Shown: positions 51,791 through 62,479 of the stretch, piece by piece | Numbering within the stretch: the first letter of the stretch is position 1 | Layout: each line of letters begins with the position of its first letter | DNA from: Cytobacillus solani | Lineage (GTDB): Bacteria > Bacillota > Bacilli > Bacillales > Cytobacillaceae | Assembly: GCF_001420595.1 (NCBI RefSeq) | Contig: NZ_LJIX01000006.1 | Span: 1,057,361-1,121,360 of the forward strand | DNA: 64,000 bases | Direction: 5' to 3' | The notes under the pieces: generated by a model | What the model was told of the DNA's origin: nothing | Seen by the model: the letters and a program-made list of their open reading frames with translations, nothing else | Database searches by the model: none | Program-made: the position numbers and the translations under genes

Positions 51791-54463
51791 ATGTATAAAA
51801 CAAGACAAAATATACAAGCTACGTTAATTCCTTCAGAAATAGTTTTGAACCATAATTATGATCATGGCTTTCCTATCGATTATGGTAGAGCTATTATGCA
51901 AAATAAAATACTGATTTTTAGGGAATCAGTTGAGGAATCATTCGGGACTATAGAAAATAAGCAATTACAATTAAATAATATGGATGCGTTTATATTAAAT
52001 ATAATATTGGATTATTTAAAAAAGAATGAAAGAAATTTAGAAAAAAGAGAAATGTATATTTCTCTCCCGCAATTTTCTAGCTCATTCCCAATACTTTTAA
52101 CATATCACCTTCTATTTAACGATTTAGCATACAGAATCAAACCAAATGAAAATGAATTTTCTAAATTTGAACGGAATGATGGAATATTATTAGTTTCTCA
52201 TAATGTAGATTTATTACAACACGTGTGGTATTCATCTTTGAATGATATATCTCTTAGGGAATTTTTTCCAACATATATTGTGAAAGGGGAAAAATTTAGA
52301 GTATTCAATTTTAATACTGATGCAAAAACTTCTAATGTAATAAAAGACGATGGAACGCTTCCGTGGATTGGATTTTATCGAGCACATAGGAAGAAATTAT
52401 TAGATAATTTAGAGAAGAAGCCAAGGGTAATAATACTAGATTTGATGCCTTTATACCATCGTAAAAGGGCGAATGAACTAATAAGATGGGCAAAAGAAAA
52501 AGCGGGACATGTAGTTATTTTATTGCCATCAAACGATATGAACCTAAAGTATGTTATTCAAAATTCTTCAATGCATTATGCAATTAATCAATCCACAGCG
52601 CCTATATTCGAAAATCTTTTACCCTTTACAATTAGCAATCTTTTATATCCGTCTTGGGGAACTTCGCATTCATTGAAGTATTTACAGCCAGTAGGTTTAA
52701 ATTTTGAAATTAGAGAGTACGCCAAAGTTGATAAAAAATTAATTGTCTTATTAAAACAATATGAATCGGCCTTAAATGATTGTAAAAAAATGAATGGTAT
52801 ATTGCCTGATAAATATAGGAAGATTGATTCTTTAAAATTACACATGTGCAATTTAATTATTCCACTTTCGGAATATGAGAAAGAGAGAAGGCAAGAAAAG
52901 CTTTTTAATATATTTGATCAATATACCAATTATAAACGTATTCCGCCTCAGGATTCTGAAGAGTATAGCCTTGATGTCAATTTAGCACATCATTTATATA
53001 ATGCCTTCGATGAGTTATATTATGCATTGTATGAAAGTAACTATTCGCAAAGAGGGAAATTATTATTAGATACACTTCAAAATAATCATTTTGAGAAAGG
53101 GTTAATACTTATTATTGATAAGTATGAAAAAAATTCAGTGGTATCTTATTTATCTAATTTTATAGATAGTAAGTACGAAGTATTAACCTATAAGGAATTT
53201 AACGAAATGCAGTTGAAAAATAATTATCCTGTCTATGATGCATTATTTTTAACTACCCCTTTTCCTAATAAATATTTATCGGGTTTTAATTTTACGAATT
53301 CTTCTATTAATCTTATTAGTATTTTTAATGATACTTATAAGTACTGTAAGCAAATTGATTCTATTTTTAATAATAAAAGGGATCTTAATAGCTTATTAAG
53401 AACATTTTCATTAAACCATAAGATAAATATAAAGGAAGCAGATTTGAGTAAAAGAGCATTAAAAATAAATATATCGAAACTTGGTGAATACGTCTTAAAA
53501 GAAGATGTTCAAGAAGTAGTAGAAGTAACAGATGAAATAAACCTAAATATTTTTGATGATTTCAGGTTATTAGAATTACTAAAATCTAACAGACAATATC
53601 ACTTGAAAATTAATGATTTAAATGCAATGAGAAGTAAACAAGATAGAGCTTTATCTACAACCGCGCAATTAGTTGAATTAGAGGATATAGAAGGAAATAA
53701 AGAAAGACTATTTATTCCTCTTGAAGATTATATAAATGTTCAACGAGTTAATAAAAATATAATTGAGACTTTACCAATAAGTAAAGCTAAATTAGATGAT
53801 TTATGGATAAGGGTTAATCATGATCAGAGAAAAGATCTTTTTCAAGAAATTCTAAATGTAGCTTCTTCAACAATTATTATGCGTTGGATCAGTGAGGGTT
53901 TAACAATTTGGAATGAAATACTAAATAGTGTATGGAAGAAATTTCATAGGGGGCAACGCTTTAAAAAAGAAATTTATGAAGTGATTAGGAAGGAGATTAA
54001 TCTAAATGGTGGAAATGTTTCATCATATTATACTATTTCAAATTGGTTCAAAAATATTAATCTAGTAAGAGATGAAGAAAACTTGAAGGCTTTAATAAAA
54101 ATTTCTAATAAGCCAGAATTTATAGATAGTATGCGGATTGTACTAAGTTCTATATCAGAGCTAAGAAGTATCCATATACAATTAGGAAGAGCTATCTCGA
54201 AAATAATAAATATTCAGTCTAAAAGGCTTTTGGACTATGAGGATATGGATGAATGGATAACTATCGGAGAAAATATTGTAATACCTACTGAAGATATTTC
54301 TTCATTAATAAATATTGCCAGAGTAGTTGATATTAATTCTGAAAATAGAGCTTTTATTCCTAATGAACTTATATATCAGAATATGAGTCAGGAAACGGCA
54401 AATGAAATTATTAAAACATTTACATACAAGGAGGAGAAAATAAATGTCGAATTTGTTACATAA
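51791..54463 (+). CDS. drmE: DISARM protein DrmE (class 2)
   Basis: 890 aa behind AAAGGAGA; first gene of the DISARM operon. No enzymatic motif is obvious, as is normal for DrmE. Visible stretches include KPRVIILDLMPLYHRKRANE and a helical C-terminal third with RIVLSSISELRSIHIQ. Identified mainly by size and position directly ahead of drmA, the layout of class 2 DISARM in Bacillus. Very AT-rich codon use compared with the island genes upstream, a sign of separate acquisition. Overlaps drmA by 20 bases. Confidence 0.8.
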   Translation: MYKTRQNIQATLIPSEIVLNHNYDHGFPIDYGRAIMQNKILIFRESVEESFGTIENKQLQLNNMDAFILNIILDYLKKNERNLEKREMYISLPQFSSSFPILLTYHLLFNDLAYRIKPNENEFSKFERNDGILLVSHNVDLLQHVWYSSLNDISLREFFPTYIVKGEKFRVFNFNTDAKTSNVIKDDGTLPWIGFYRAHRKKLLDNLEKKPRVIILDLMPLYHRKRANELIRWAKEKAGHVVILLPSNDMNLKYVIQNSSMHYAINQSTAPIFENLLPFTISNLLYPSWGTSHSLKYLQPVGLNFEIREYAKVDKKLIVLLKQYESALNDCKKMNGILPDKYRKIDSLKLHMCNLIIPLSEYEKERRQEKLFNIFDQYTNYKRIPPQDSEEYSLDVNLAHHLYNAFDELYYALYESNYSQRGKLLLDTLQNNHFEKGLILIIDKYEKNSVVSYLSNFIDSKYEVLTYKEFNEMQLKNNYPVYDALFLTTPFPNKYLSGFNFTNSSINLISIFNDTYKYCKQIDSIFNNKRDLNSLLRTFSLNHKINIKEADLSKRALKINISKLGEYVLKEDVQEVVEVTDEINLNIFDDFRLLELLKSNRQYHLKINDLNAMRSKQDRALSTTAQLVELEDIEGNKERLFIPLEDYINVQRVNKNIIETLPISKAKLDDLWIRVNHDQRKDLFQEILNVASSTIIMRWISEGLTIWNEILNSVWKKFHRGQRFKKEIYEVIRKEINLNGGNVSSYYTISNWFKNINLVRDEENLKALIKISNKPEFIDSMRIVLSSISELRSIHIQLGRAISKIINIQSKRLLDYEDMDEWITIGENIVIPTEDISSLINIARVVDINSENRAFIPNELIYQNMSQETANEIIKTFTYKEEKINVEFVT

Positions 54464-57400
54464 TCAGATTAATTTTATTGAGTATATGGAATCTGTACTT
54501 CGTAATGGATTATTAGGAACCGATACGTCATACGTTATTAATAATAAACCTACCTCTCTATTTTTTGGAGGGGTGCTTTTTCCTAATAGTGTTTTTAAAG
54601 ATATTAATGAAGCTGAGAATGATGAAGATGATGATATGGATCCGGATATAAGGTTTACCAGCATATCAAAAAATGTAAGTATAGGTTTAGAATTTTTAAT
54701 AAAGAATTTTGATGAAAATTTATCATGCTCAGTGGCAGGAGAATTTTCTTTTTTCTTAAGAGTGAAACCAACTTTTGAGGAACAGGAGGAATCTTTGAAA
54801 TATTTGTTCTCTGAAAATAATCAAAATGAAGATGGTGAAAAAAATAAAATTAGTGAAAAATCAAAAGGACTTACGTTAGTTGAAAAATATAAAAAATTTA
54901 CTTTTAAATATTCTGATATTAGAGTAAGTTTTATAAATGATCAAATGATTTTAAACTCTATATCATTTGAAAAGTGCAAGTCTGATTTTAATGGATTTTT
55001 GGAAAGTATTATAAAAGGAGATAAAGAAATTTTAATCCCAAAAGATGGTGTAGTGAATAAGGTTGGTGTAATAGAGCTACCTAAAATATTTGAATTGGAA
55101 GAATTCGATAATTTTTTGCATGAAATACAAGATACAGATTTGGTATTGCCTAATTATGATTTTGACCTAAAAGTTGAGCTATTAGATTTTATTGAGTTAA
55201 ATAATGTAAAAAAAGTAGTGGTGTCTTTTGTGAATAAAAGTTCTTCAACAAGTACTATTATTCATCCTCTGGAATTTTTTGACTGTAGATTAAATGTTTC
55301 AATACCTATAAATTATCACGAGAAGTTTATCTTTGACGGCGTTCGTGAAAACTACTTGTTAGATAAACATTATGGAGTCAAAGGACTTAATTGTACAACT
55401 GATACTAATTTTGAAAATGGGATAGTATGCTTTAATACAGAAGCAATGCCACGCTATTTCCAAAAATTATATCGAACAAGAGAGGACTTAACAGTTGAGT
55501 TTGATACCTTGATAGAGCCTACATCAACAATTGAAAAATTGAATAGTATAGTTCTAAAAATGAAAAATTATGCAAATGAATGGGAAAGTTTTATTAATAA
55601 TAACGGGGACCAAGATATTAGATTAACAACTCAAAATGAAATAGAACAATGTAGAAAATTACTCGATGAATTTAGAGAAGAAATACAATCATTTGAATTA
55701 GGTATATATGCTCTATCTAGAGATTCAAAATTATTACATTCTTTTAATTTAACAAATAAAGTATTTATTGAATCAAGCAAAGGTAAATATTCTGGGTGGC
55801 GATTATTTCAAATTGTTTTCATAATTAGAATGTTACCATCCTTGTATAATCGTGAAATGCAGAGTGAAGAACCCAGAAAGGCAGAAATCATTCATTCATC
55901 ATTATATGCAGATGTATTATGGTTTCCAACCGGTGGTGGTAAAACAGAGGCATATTTAGGTACAATTCTTACCGCTTTGTTCTATGATCGTTTGAGAGGT
56001 AAATTAAGAGGTGTATCTGCATGGTTAAGATTCCCATTACGTATGTTGTCTAAAAATCAGTTAGATAGACTAGCACGTATTCTGATAATTGCAGAAAAAT
56101 ATAGACGCCATGATACACATATTAGTAATAGTGGAGTACCTTTTTCGATTGGTTTTTTTGCAGGTGGGAATAATACAGATAACTTTGTTAAAAAGAAGGA
56201 AAGAGATGCGGCTTTCTTAAATGACAAAACTAAAATGAATAAAATGTTGATTCATAAATGTCCAAGTTGTAACGAACCTGTTGAATTTTCATTTAATAAT
56301 CGCCAATGGAGATATATGCATAAATGTATTAATCCAAATTGCTTTGTAACAAAAGAAATGAGTGGAAATATACCGATTTATATTACCGATTCAGAGGTAT
56401 ATCGATTTGTCCCAAGTGTGATATGTGGAACAGTTGATAAAATAGCAATAGCAGGAAGGTATAGAGAGTTTTCACAATTGTTTGGTCAAGCTCAAGGAAG
56501 ATGTGATTCTCACGGGTATTTTTCTGATAATTGTATTGTGGGAATGCACGATGAGTATCAGTCATGTGACAAAAAAGCTTCTTCGAGTGATAGAGTAATA
56601 GCAAAAATTCGGAATGAATTTTATGATCCAATTCCAACATTATTTATTCAAGACGAATTACATTTATTGAAAGATGAATTAGGTTCGCTTTCTTCTCATT
56701 ATGAAGGATATTTAATTGAATTGGCAAAAACATTTGGCAAATCGGAAGAACATTTGCCTAAAATTATTGCTGCGACAGCTACAATTGAAGCTTACGAAAA
56801 ACATGTTAAACATTTATATTTAAGAAATCCTCGTAAGTACCCTTCTATGGGGTATAAACCAGGAGAGTCATTTTATGCAACATCTTCTCCTACAAATTAT
56901 AGACGGCTTTATATCGGTTTACTACCACATTCAAAGTCTCAAGAGGAAGTAATTTCTAGGGCTGTGTATTTATATCAAAGTGAAATTCATAAAATGTATG
57001 TTGAACCGACTAAATATATTAATGCTATTGGTCTAAAAGGGATAAATAGTAACGATTTTTATTCATTAATTTCAAACTATGATTTAACTACAGTTTATGT
57101 CAATAACAAGGCTATGGGATTTGATATCAATAGACGTTTAGAAGAATTTGAAGATTTAAATTTGAATACTGAAATTCTAACAGGCGAAAATGATATGGAA
57201 AAAATTGTTGAGGTTATTGATCGGATTGAATCGGAAACTAAAGGGAGTTTAAATGATAAAATAAATGTGTTGAATGCAACTAGTTTAATAAGTCATGGAG
57301 TAGATTTAGAACGAATAAACAATTTCTTTATGGCTGGTATGCCTTCTAAACAAGCAGAATATATTCAAGCTTCAAGTCGTTCAGCTCGTACTCATGTGGG

Positions 57401-57956
57401 TTTGGTATTTGTTACATTCAAATCTACTAGTATAAAAGAGCGCTCTCAGTATCAATATTTTATTGAAAATCATAAGTTTTTAGATCAACTTGTAGATCCC
57501 GTTCCGATCAACAGAATGGCGACAAAAGCAATTGAAAGATCTCTACCAGGTATTTTATGTTGTTTACTGTTAGGTATTCATTCGCAAAATAATAAACTAA
57601 TTTTAGATACTTGTGGAAAAGTGGATAAGTATATTTCTGAACAAGAGGCTGCTGGTCATTCAGCTCAAACAGAATTACTAGAACAACTCTACAGAATATA
57701 CGGATGCGATAATTCAGATTTTCCACTTGCCACAAGAGAGAAAAATAAAAAAATTATTTCAACAATATTTCAAGATAAGATTGACTTTATTAGGAGTAGC
57801 CCAACAACAGCTAAAATTAAAAATGAAGCTATTCTGAATCCTATTACAAGCTTTAGAGATATTGAAGAAGGGTTACCTATTCAAGTGAATAGAAATACAG
57901 GGATAGTTTTACATTACAATAAATTTGCATCAAATAAAGGGGGGGACCAAAAGTGA
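54444..57956 (+). CDS. drmA: DISARM helicase DrmA
   Basis: 1170 aa; ATG 54444 behind AGGAGGAG inside the drmE end. Helicase core in the second half: VLWFPTGGGKTEAYLGTILT (Walker A), a cysteine pair C-P-S-C-N plus C-I-N-P-N-C inserted near residue 610, LFIQDELHLLKDELG (DEAH-like), AATATIEAY (motif III), LNATSLISHGVDLERINNF and EYIQASSRSARTHVG (motif VI). DrmA with DrmB forms the DNA-engaging core of DISARM, loading on phage DNA ends and blocking replication. The stop overlaps the drmB start. Confidence 0.93.
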   Translation: MSNLLHNQINFIEYMESVLRNGLLGTDTSYVINNKPTSLFFGGVLFPNSVFKDINEAENDEDDDMDPDIRFTSISKNVSIGLEFLIKNFDENLSCSVAGEFSFFLRVKPTFEEQEESLKYLFSENNQNEDGEKNKISEKSKGLTLVEKYKKFTFKYSDIRVSFINDQMILNSISFEKCKSDFNGFLESIIKGDKEILIPKDGVVNKVGVIELPKIFELEEFDNFLHEIQDTDLVLPNYDFDLKVELLDFIELNNVKKVVVSFVNKSSSTSTIIHPLEFFDCRLNVSIPINYHEKFIFDGVRENYLLDKHYGVKGLNCTTDTNFENGIVCFNTEAMPRYFQKLYRTREDLTVEFDTLIEPTSTIEKLNSIVLKMKNYANEWESFINNNGDQDIRLTTQNEIEQCRKLLDEFREEIQSFELGIYALSRDSKLLHSFNLTNKVFIESSKGKYSGWRLFQIVFIIRMLPSLYNREMQSEEPRKAEIIHSSLYADVLWFPTGGGKTEAYLGTILTALFYDRLRGKLRGVSAWLRFPLRMLSKNQLDRLARILIIAEKYRRHDTHISNSGVPFSIGFFAGGNNTDNFVKKKERDAAFLNDKTKMNKMLIHKCPSCNEPVEFSFNNRQWRYMHKCINPNCFVTKEMSGNIPIYITDSEVYRFVPSVICGTVDKIAIAGRYREFSQLFGQAQGRCDSHGYFSDNCIVGMHDEYQSCDKKASSSDRVIAKIRNEFYDPIPTLFIQDELHLLKDELGSLSSHYEGYLIELAKTFGKSEEHLPKIIAATATIEAYEKHVKHLYLRNPRKYPSMGYKPGESFYATSSPTNYRRLYIGLLPHSKSQEEVISRAVYLYQSEIHKMYVEPTKYINAIGLKGINSNDFYSLISNYDLTTVYVNNKAMGFDINRRLEEFEDLNLNTEILTGENDMEKIVEVIDRIESETKGSLNDKINVLNATSLISHGVDLERINNFFMAGMPSKQAEYIQASSRSARTHVGLVFVTFKSTSIKERSQYQYFIENHKFLDQLVDPVPINRMATKAIERSLPGILCCLLLGIHSQNNKLILDTCGKVDKYISEQEAAGHSAQTELLEQLYRIYGCDNSDFPLATREKNKKIISTIFQDKIDFIRSSPTTAKIKNEAILNPITSFRDIEEGLPIQVNRNTGIVLHYNKFASNKGGDQK

Positions 57957-59872
57957 GCACAGATTTTACACGCGGTAGAAGTCAAATAATGTTTAAATAC
58001 TTACCAGGAGCTATATTTTTTAACGATGATAGATATTTTAAAGTTAGTCATTTAAACATGAGTAAAGTGAATTTTAATACCTCGAGAATAGAACATGAGA
58101 TGAAAAAATTCATTTCAAATTGGACTAAGAACAATGAACTAAAGGTTTCACCGTTTCCGAGAAATGAAAATAATTATTATTTTGGAGAAATTCAAAGTGT
58201 AGAATATGAGTTGTTTCCATTAGTATTTTCGTGTGTATATTGTGGAAATGTACACGAATATTGGGATTTGGATTCATTGACTAAACAAAATCCGACTTTA
58301 ACATGTGAGTTTTGCAACAAAAAAGCTAAAATAAAACAATTTCCATATGTAATGATACATGATAATGGAGATTTAAAGTCATTAAGAGTAGCTACTAATG
58401 CTGGAGCAAAATCATTTAAAGAGAAGTATGATGGTATAACGATGAATGATACAAGAAGCTTCAGGACGGCTACTTGGTACAACCGAAAAACTAACACAAA
58501 TTTAGGTTCATTAGGTAGTAAAAGAACTGATTTACCGATTGTTGAAGGAATGAAGCCTTATATGGGTGGTAAACATGCTTCGGACGGTGATGTTTTTAAA
58601 CCTGCCATTATTAATATCGTAAATTTGAAAAATGATGATTTGATATCTAGACAAGCAAACAATGATTTCTCGTATATACAAATAGGAGCATTGTTAGAAT
58701 TATCAACAATTTCAAAAAGTCACTTTGCTCAAAACTTTAAAGTTCATGAATCTAGCAATTTAGCAACTAATTTATTAAATGCTTTACAAAATGAAGCGGA
58801 AAAAGCTGCCTTATTAAAGGCTCTCGGTAATATAGGTCAAACTCATCTTTTGGAAGATACTTCGATAAAAGATGAGTTGGAAACAAAACTATCCAATTTA
58901 GGTTTAAGTCTGGATGATGAATTGGTAATTAATGATAGACTTTTGCATGAGTATTTATATAGCATATATGAAAGTGAAGGGAAATCAATAGATGATAAGG
59001 TACAAGAAGCATCTGATGTAAGCGATTATCTGCAGAAAGATATATTAACTAGAGCGAAAAAAAAATTATCATTAATAGGAATTGAAAAAGCAAATCTTTT
59101 GGAGAAATTTCCAGTATTAACTGTATCTCCTGGTTTTACAAGAAGAAGTTCCAATAGAAAAGAGTCAATATTAAATCCGTATAAACAAAAAATACAAAAT
59201 AATAACAGAACCGTAGTACCTGTTATGTTAAGTGAAAACGAATCTATTATATTTAAGTTAGATCCTTTAAGAATATTAGCATGGTTAAATATAAATGGTT
59301 TGCTATCTTTACCTAACAGTTCTTTGGAAAAATCAGATGCTGAATTATATTTATACATTACTTCTAAGATTGCAAGTTTTGAGCCTTCAGAGTTAGCAGA
59401 GTTTAATTTGGCAAATTATCAGACTGTAGATAATAAAGTAATTTCAGCAATGATTTTTCAATTATTGCATACACTTAGTCACATGATGTTAAATGCGGGT
59501 AAGTCAGTTATAGGATTAGATATAGACAGTCTAGCAGAATACATTTTCCCTTCTAGTTCAGCTTACGCGATTTATGTATCAAAATTGCAAGGTGGAGGGA
59601 TGGGGAATTTAATCGCTGCTTTTGAAAATGATCTAGAAAGATGGATAAATACAACATTTGAACACACTCAACTTTGTTTATATGATCCAGTATGTAAAGA
59701 CCATAAAGCCGCATGTCATGCATGTTCCTATTTAAAATTCTCATGTCAGCACTTTAATCGTGGTGTAAGTAGAGCCTTGTTGATTGGTGGACCTTTAGGA
59801 GATAAAAGTATTGTGGGATTTTTTAATAGCAATGTAAATGAAGAAATAAATAGAATAACAGGCGGTGTCTAA
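57953..59872 (+). CDS. drmB: DISARM protein DrmB (DUF1998)
   Basis: 639 aa from GTG 57953 behind GGGGGACC. Begins FTRGRSQIMFKYLPGAIF, typical of DUF1998 proteins. Zinc ligands in CVYCGNVHEYWDL...CEFCNK. C-terminal DUF1998 region: LLHTLSHMMLNAGKSVIGLD, then CLYDPVCKDHKAACHACSYL and SCQHFNRGVSRALLIGG. Partners DrmA. Coupled on both sides (4- and 8-base overlaps). Confidence 0.93.
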   Translation: MSTDFTRGRSQIMFKYLPGAIFFNDDRYFKVSHLNMSKVNFNTSRIEHEMKKFISNWTKNNELKVSPFPRNENNYYFGEIQSVEYELFPLVFSCVYCGNVHEYWDLDSLTKQNPTLTCEFCNKKAKIKQFPYVMIHDNGDLKSLRVATNAGAKSFKEKYDGITMNDTRSFRTATWYNRKTNTNLGSLGSKRTDLPIVEGMKPYMGGKHASDGDVFKPAIINIVNLKNDDLISRQANNDFSYIQIGALLELSTISKSHFAQNFKVHESSNLATNLLNALQNEAEKAALLKALGNIGQTHLLEDTSIKDELETKLSNLGLSLDDELVINDRLLHEYLYSIYESEGKSIDDKVQEASDVSDYLQKDILTRAKKKLSLIGIEKANLLEKFPVLTVSPGFTRRSSNRKESILNPYKQKIQNNNRTVVPVMLSENESIIFKLDPLRILAWLNINGLLSLPNSSLEKSDAELYLYITSKIASFEPSELAEFNLANYQTVDNKVISAMIFQLLHTLSHMMLNAGKSVIGLDIDSLAEYIFPSSSAYAIYVSKLQGGGMGNLIAAFENDLERWINTTFEHTQLCLYDPVCKDHKAACHACSYLKFSCQHFNRGVSRALLIGGPLGDKSIVGFFNSNVNEEINRITGGV

Positions 59873-60707
59873 AGTTAAAGATCTATATAATTTTTTATTA
59901 AAATATAACTTGTATAATCATTTAGAGATGATTTCGAGTTCATTAGTATTTTTACAATCTTCATCTAATGGATTCTCTAAAGAACAGTGGATTGAATTAA
60001 CAGGAAATATGATTAGAGAAGCTAAGGACTTAGCTTCTCCCCTTTTTTCTATTTTAGTGGATTTAGCTTATCTTACTACATCTGATGATGATATTTATTT
60101 CGCTAAAACGGAACTTATTACTGATGGTTTCAAACAGCTTAAATCATATATTGAATTAAGTGAGCAATTTACATCAAAAGAGAAAAGTAAATTATTATGG
60201 AACATGGATTATGAATTCAAAAATCAATTACCACAAACTTTAAGAGCCGAATTTAATGAATTAACTTCCTATTTAAAAAATATTATTTCAATAGCACAGA
60301 ATCAAGTCATTTTTTGCGCCCCATATTTTTCAATAGCAGGAATCAAAGTTTTAGATAGTTCTATTCAAGCAGCTATAAAAAATAATCCTGAATTAAAGTT
60401 TACTTTTTTAGTAGATGCAGAAGAGCAAAGTATTAATCGAAATTTTATACATAATATTCATTTATATATTCCAAAAAATAATTATTCACTATATTTACCC
60501 ACTGATAAAATAGACGATAATTTGATATTTCATTCAAAATTTTTAATTGTAGACGCTAAGGTTGGTTATCTTGGATCTGCTAATTTTAGTGATAGAGCTT
60601 TAAGAGGTCAATTTGAGCTGGGGGTTAAATTGTCAGAGAGTGATTGCCGCAGTTTAGAATTACTTGTAGGAAAATGGATTAAATTAAACTATCTAACCAA
60701 ATTTTAA
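59865..60707 (+). CDS. drmC: DISARM phospholipase D-family protein DrmC
   Basis: 280 aa from GTG 59865, overlapping the drmB stop; ribosome binding is weak, so translation is probably coupled. C-terminal PLD domain with a single HKD motif, HSKFLIVDAKVGYLGSANFS, and an upstream IFCAPYFSIAGIKVLDSSI. One HKD implies dimerisation for nuclease activity. In tested DISARM systems drmC is partly dispensable. Confidence 0.9.
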   Translation: MSKVKDLYNFLLKYNLYNHLEMISSSLVFLQSSSNGFSKEQWIELTGNMIREAKDLASPLFSILVDLAYLTTSDDDIYFAKTELITDGFKQLKSYIELSEQFTSKEKSKLLWNMDYEFKNQLPQTLRAEFNELTSYLKNIISIAQNQVIFCAPYFSIAGIKVLDSSIQAAIKNNPELKFTFLVDAEEQSINRNFIHNIHLYIPKNNYSLYLPTDKIDDNLIFHSKFLIVDAKVGYLGSANFSDRALRGQFELGVKLSESDCRSLELLVGKWIKLNYLTKF

Positions 60708-60786
60708 TATAAGTAAAGTACTTTTGAAGGTTATCCTCTTTTTATATATAATAAAGATAGGTTTTATAGAAAGTAGGATAAATTAT

Positions 60787-61836
60787 ATGGCTATTTTTAA
60801 GGGTATTGAACCAAATCCCTATTTTACAACTGAATTAGGAGAAGCATACTTAGCAGATACTAAAGATTTACTTAAGTTTATTCCTGATGAAAGTATAGAT
60901 TTAATAATGACATCCCCCCCATTCGCACTTGTAAGAAAAAAGAGTTATGGGAATGAAGATGAACAAGAGTATATTCAATGGTTTATTAAAAATTTTGCAT
61001 ATGAATTCAAACGAATTCTAAAGCCAACTGGGAGCTTAGTTATTGATATTGGAGGGGCATACAAACCTAAGAGACCTGTTCGGTCCTTATATCATTTTGA
61101 ATTATTAACTGAACTTTGTAATGGAAATCCAGGATTTAATTTGGCACAAGAGTTTTATTGGTATAATCCATCTAAAATGCCCAGTCCTATACAGTGGGTC
61201 AATATTGAGAAAATACGAGTTAAAGATTCTGTTAATCCGGTATGGTGGTTGTCTAAAACAGATCGACCAAAATCAAATAATAAAAATGTCTTAGTTCCCT
61301 ATAAGGCTAGTATGCGTCGGTTGTTGAAAAATGGATATAATAGTGGGCGACGTCCATCACAGCATGTTGTTTCAGAAAAATCATGGCAAAAAGATAACGG
61401 AGGTGCTATTCCTTCTAACTTTCTTGGTCATAATGGAGAAGCTGATTTTGCAAAGTATATTGATGAGGTATATGAAGAATATATGGGTAATTTTGAAGAA
61501 TACCTATTACAAAGATTGTCAGAAAATTTCTCCGACAATGTTTTAGAAATTGCTAATACTTCATCATCAGATCGTTATCTAACAGCATGCAAGCAATTAG
61601 GTTTAAAAACGCATCCAGCCAGATTCCCATTAGTTTTACCTGAATTCTTTATAAAATTTTTAACAGATGAAAATGACATTGTTTTCGATCCTTTTGGTGG
61701 AAGTTGTGTTACTGCTGAAGTGGCAGAAAAACTTAATCGAAGATGGATTGCTTCTGAAATTACAGAAGAATATTTAAAGGGAGCAAAATATAGGTTTTTC
61801 GATTTAGAAGAAAAATTAAGTGAACAGAGTAAATAA
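60787..61836 (+). CDS. DNA methyltransferase of the DISARM operon, N4-cytosine (PvuII-like) type
   Basis: 349 aa from ATG 60787 (AAAGTAGGAT upstream); starts 79 bases after drmC. Beta-class order: catalytic motif IV LIMTSPPFALVRKKSYGNED near residue 45, then FYWYNPSKMPSPIQWVN, KIRVKDSVNPVWWLSKT and THPARFPLVLPEFFIKFL, and the SAM motif FDPFGGSCVTAEVAEKL at the end. SPPF plus these blocks closely resembles M.PvuII (m4C in CAGCTG) as I recall it, with an extra insert of about 40 residues before the HPARFP block. It is not the C5-cytosine DrmMII expected in class 2. Presumed self-marking enzyme; target sequence unproven. Confidence 0.88.
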   Translation: MAIFKGIEPNPYFTTELGEAYLADTKDLLKFIPDESIDLIMTSPPFALVRKKSYGNEDEQEYIQWFIKNFAYEFKRILKPTGSLVIDIGGAYKPKRPVRSLYHFELLTELCNGNPGFNLAQEFYWYNPSKMPSPIQWVNIEKIRVKDSVNPVWWLSKTDRPKSNNKNVLVPYKASMRRLLKNGYNSGRRPSQHVVSEKSWQKDNGGAIPSNFLGHNGEADFAKYIDEVYEEYMGNFEEYLLQRLSENFSDNVLEIANTSSSDRYLTACKQLGLKTHPARFPLVLPEFFIKFLTDENDIVFDPFGGSCVTAEVAEKLNRRWIASEITEEYLKGAKYRFFDLEEKLSEQSK

Positions 61837-62014
61837 TAGAAGAGTTTTTAATTATTGTCCCCATAAGCAATTTTTAAAAACCTAGTCAAAACCCACGGTT
61901 ACTGTTTTGGAAAATGACTGAAAAATCCCTTAGAACCGCGCCGAAACAACATATTTTAGTGAAGCGGGTTAGACCTCGCTGTAACTTACATGGGAAATCA
62001 TACGATTTTATCAA

Positions 62015-62052
62015 CGTCAAAATCCTTTATACAAGGGTTTTGGCGTTTTCTT
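62015..62052 (+). terminator. Intrinsic terminator downstream of the DISARM operon
   Basis: CGTCAAAATCC pairs with GGGTTTTGGCG (one G-T pair), followed by TTTTCTTT. The stretch 61837-62480 around it holds no gene. Confidence 0.75.
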
Positions 62053-62479
62053 TATCATAAGGTTTCGAATAATTTTAAAATAGTTAAAACTTCGGCACCA
62101 AATAATCATTAGTACTTTCAAATCTTTCAATTGTTTCTATCTTTACATGTACGTATGTTAGCTCGCCAAATAAATCCGTCTGACTGAAAACATCAATAAA
62201 GTATGCTCACCGAATTTCTTAATCCAATATTCCGGATTATGAAGGGGGAGGAAATATAGTTGAAGTAGGTTCTTAAGTTTCTGAAAATCTTATGGTAAAC
62301 GTGAATTACATTTGCGTGAGAAAGGTACTTTGCAAGAAATTGTAAAAATATCCTCAGAATATGTAGTTTGCATAACTGAAATTATAGATTACTATACTGC
62401 AATACTATTTTATATAAATCCAATCATAGTTGTATGAGTGGTTTGTATATAAGTATTAAAATTAAGACCAAATGATGTT

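Noticed and set aside
61900-62000. Possible structured RNA or attachment site downstream of DISARM (AACCGCGCCG...GAAGCGGGTT)
   Set aside because: Only a loose AACCGC/GCGGGTT pairing with a long loop; no direct repeat found elsewhere to support an att site.
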